Below are positions 63,227-64,000 of a stretch of DNA of 64,000 nt, piece after piece. Position 1 is the first letter of the stretch, and each line of letters starts with the position of its first letter. This stretch comes from Brevundimonas mediterranea (GTDB lineage Bacteria; Pseudomonadota; Alphaproteobacteria; Caulobacterales; Caulobacteraceae), in assembly GCF_011064825.1 (NCBI RefSeq), contig NZ_CP048751.1, positions 1,302,001 through 1,366,000 of the forward strand. The letters run 5' to 3'. The notes beneath the pieces are model-generated. The model was not told the origin of the DNA. It worked only from the letters and a program-made list of their open reading frames with translations, and made no database searches. Position numbers and translations under genes: made by a program.

Positions 63227-64000
63227 ATACGTCCAGCGCATCCGACGCCCGAACGGCGCCGTTGATCTCTATTTCCGCAAGGGAGACCATCGTGAAGGCC
63301 CCCTGAAGTCGCTTGATGGGTCTCCAGAACTGAAAGCCGAGGTCGATGCAATTCTCGCTCGACTCGCTAGGGCGCAAGCTGCTCAGACGCCAAGGGCGGG
63401 GACCGTGGGCGGTGCTATCCAGCGCTACAGGAAGTCCGCCGATTTTATCCGGCTCGCCCAATCGACGCAGAAGGAATACGAGCGCCTGCTCAATGAAATC
63501 GCAGCTGACGTGGGTGAGGTCCGCCTAGTTGAGGTCGATAAGCCTTGGATCAAGGACTTGCGCGATCTCTGGGCGCCGCGCGGTCACAAGGCGACAAATG
63601 ACCGAGTGCAGGTCCTCAGGAACGCCTTGATGCCGGCGGTGGAAGACGAACGTATAAAGACGAACCCCTTTTTGAAGCTGAAGAAGTTGGCGCCGCCTCA
63701 TAACGCCGATGAGGTCAATCTCGCCTGGACAGACGAGGAAGTGGACGCGTTCATCGCGCTGGCCCTCCAGCGCAACATGCCGGGCTTGGCCCGTGCCGTG
63801 GCTCTAGGGCGCTGGGGCGGCTTCCGTCGGGGTACAATCTGCAACATCCCGCTGAACGCTCGGGTCATCGCGCAAGATGATGACGGTTTGTCCCAGCGTC
63901 GGCTCTACTGGACGACCGAGAAGCGCAAGGTCTTGTGCGACAAGCGAGAAGACAGCCGCCTCTCCGCCTTTCTGGAAAGCACGCCCACCAAGGCCCTTAC
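63213..64000 (+). CDS. Tyrosine integrase, N-terminal part (cut by the window edge)
   Basis: The first 262 codons of a tyrosine recombinase. The N-terminal arm (about 1-65) has a short strand pair, the core-binding SAM-like domain lies at about 68-165, and the catalytic domain begins near 175. The first catalytic Arg is in WGGFRRGTI (about 210). The His, second Arg and nucleophilic Tyr lie outside the window. The ATG at 63213 has GGAGGG upstream. It points to the right edge, where the intact tRNA-Arg target is predicted. Confidence 0.88.
   Translation, partial: MDKVKYVQRIRRPNGAVDLYFRKGDHREGPLKSLDGSPELKAEVDAILARLARAQAAQTPRAGTVGGAIQRYRKSADFIRLAQSTQKEYERLLNEIAADVGEVRLVEVDKPWIKDLRDLWAPRGHKATNDRVQVLRNALMPAVEDERIKTNPFLKLKKLAPPHNADEVNLAWTDEEVDAFIALALQRNMPGLARAVALGRWGGFRRGTICNIPLNARVIAQDDDGLSQRRLYWTTEKRKVLCDKREDSRLSAFLESTPTKAL

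Larger units (their letters stand above)
49999..64000. mobile_element. Module C: defence island with integrase, cut by the window edge
   Basis: From copy 3 of the tRNA remnant to the right edge the DNA carries a restriction-type operon, phage-like regulators, an excisionase and a tyrosine integrase. The island is not complete in the window. The integrase points to the right edge, the expected side of the intact tRNA-Arg gene. Confidence 0.75.

Overview
The window is high-GC DNA from an alphaproteobacterium, most likely a Caulobacterales member close to Brevundimonas or Caulobacter. The reasons are a holdfast-anchor-like hfa locus, an alphaproteobacterial SOS box (GTTC-N7-GTTC) in front of imuA, a TonB receptor/MFS locus, and clustered GANTC (CcrM-type) sites. 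This placement rests on reading the sequence, not on a database search.

Positions 1-37,100 look like core or long-resident chromosome. In order they hold: a gene fragment and two lipoproteins; a TauE-type sulfur-anion exporter with an Rrf2 regulator; a response regulator; prfA; a glutathione S-transferase; the TCA block sucC-[glycosyltransferase-vapBC]-sucD and sucA-sucB, all on the minus strand; an MFS transporter and TonB receptor facing a TetR regulator; a DUF2306 protein and a LytTR regulator; an orphan cytosine methyltransferase; a ydbH-ynbE-ydbL envelope lipid-transport operon; an M23 endopeptidase; an hfa-like surface-anchor cluster (two CsgG/HfaB paralogues, an HfaA-like protein and two related repeat proteins); and a DUF4173 protein operonic with a response regulator and sensor kinase.

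From about 37,400 to the right edge the window is an accretion of mobile modules. A 53-bp copy of the 3' half of tRNA-Arg(ACG), anticodon arm through CCA, occurs three times in the same orientation (37,412; 43,431; 49,999). Module A (6.0 kb) carries the complete SOS mutasome imuA-imuB-dnaE2 with its LexA box. Module B (6.6 kb) carries a czcCBA-type heavy-metal efflux operon plus a small Cys/His-rich exported protein. Module C (more than 14 kb) carries a secreted protein, an XRE regulator, a tightly coupled defence operon (PLD-like/SNF2 helicase, DUF4391, type III Mod, type III Res), a regulatory zone dense in TGACTC/GANTC motifs, a second XRE regulator, a phage-type HNH-like gene, an excisionase and a tyrosine integrase cut by the window edge. 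No 5' tRNA half accompanies any of the three copies, so the intact tRNA-Arg gene is predicted just right of the window. A and B contain no integrase and look like passenger modules accreted at the tRNA site.

The most interesting items are: the three tRNA-Arg remnants with an SOS mutasome as cargo; the doubled HfaB/CsgG system flanked by proteins built of a roughly 46-residue TSAAISNS repeat; the four-gene helicase-DUF4391-type III operon with a low-GC mosaic recognition region in Mod; and the TGACTC array overlapping the end of an XRE repressor gene. No CRISPR array, rRNA or intact tRNA was seen.
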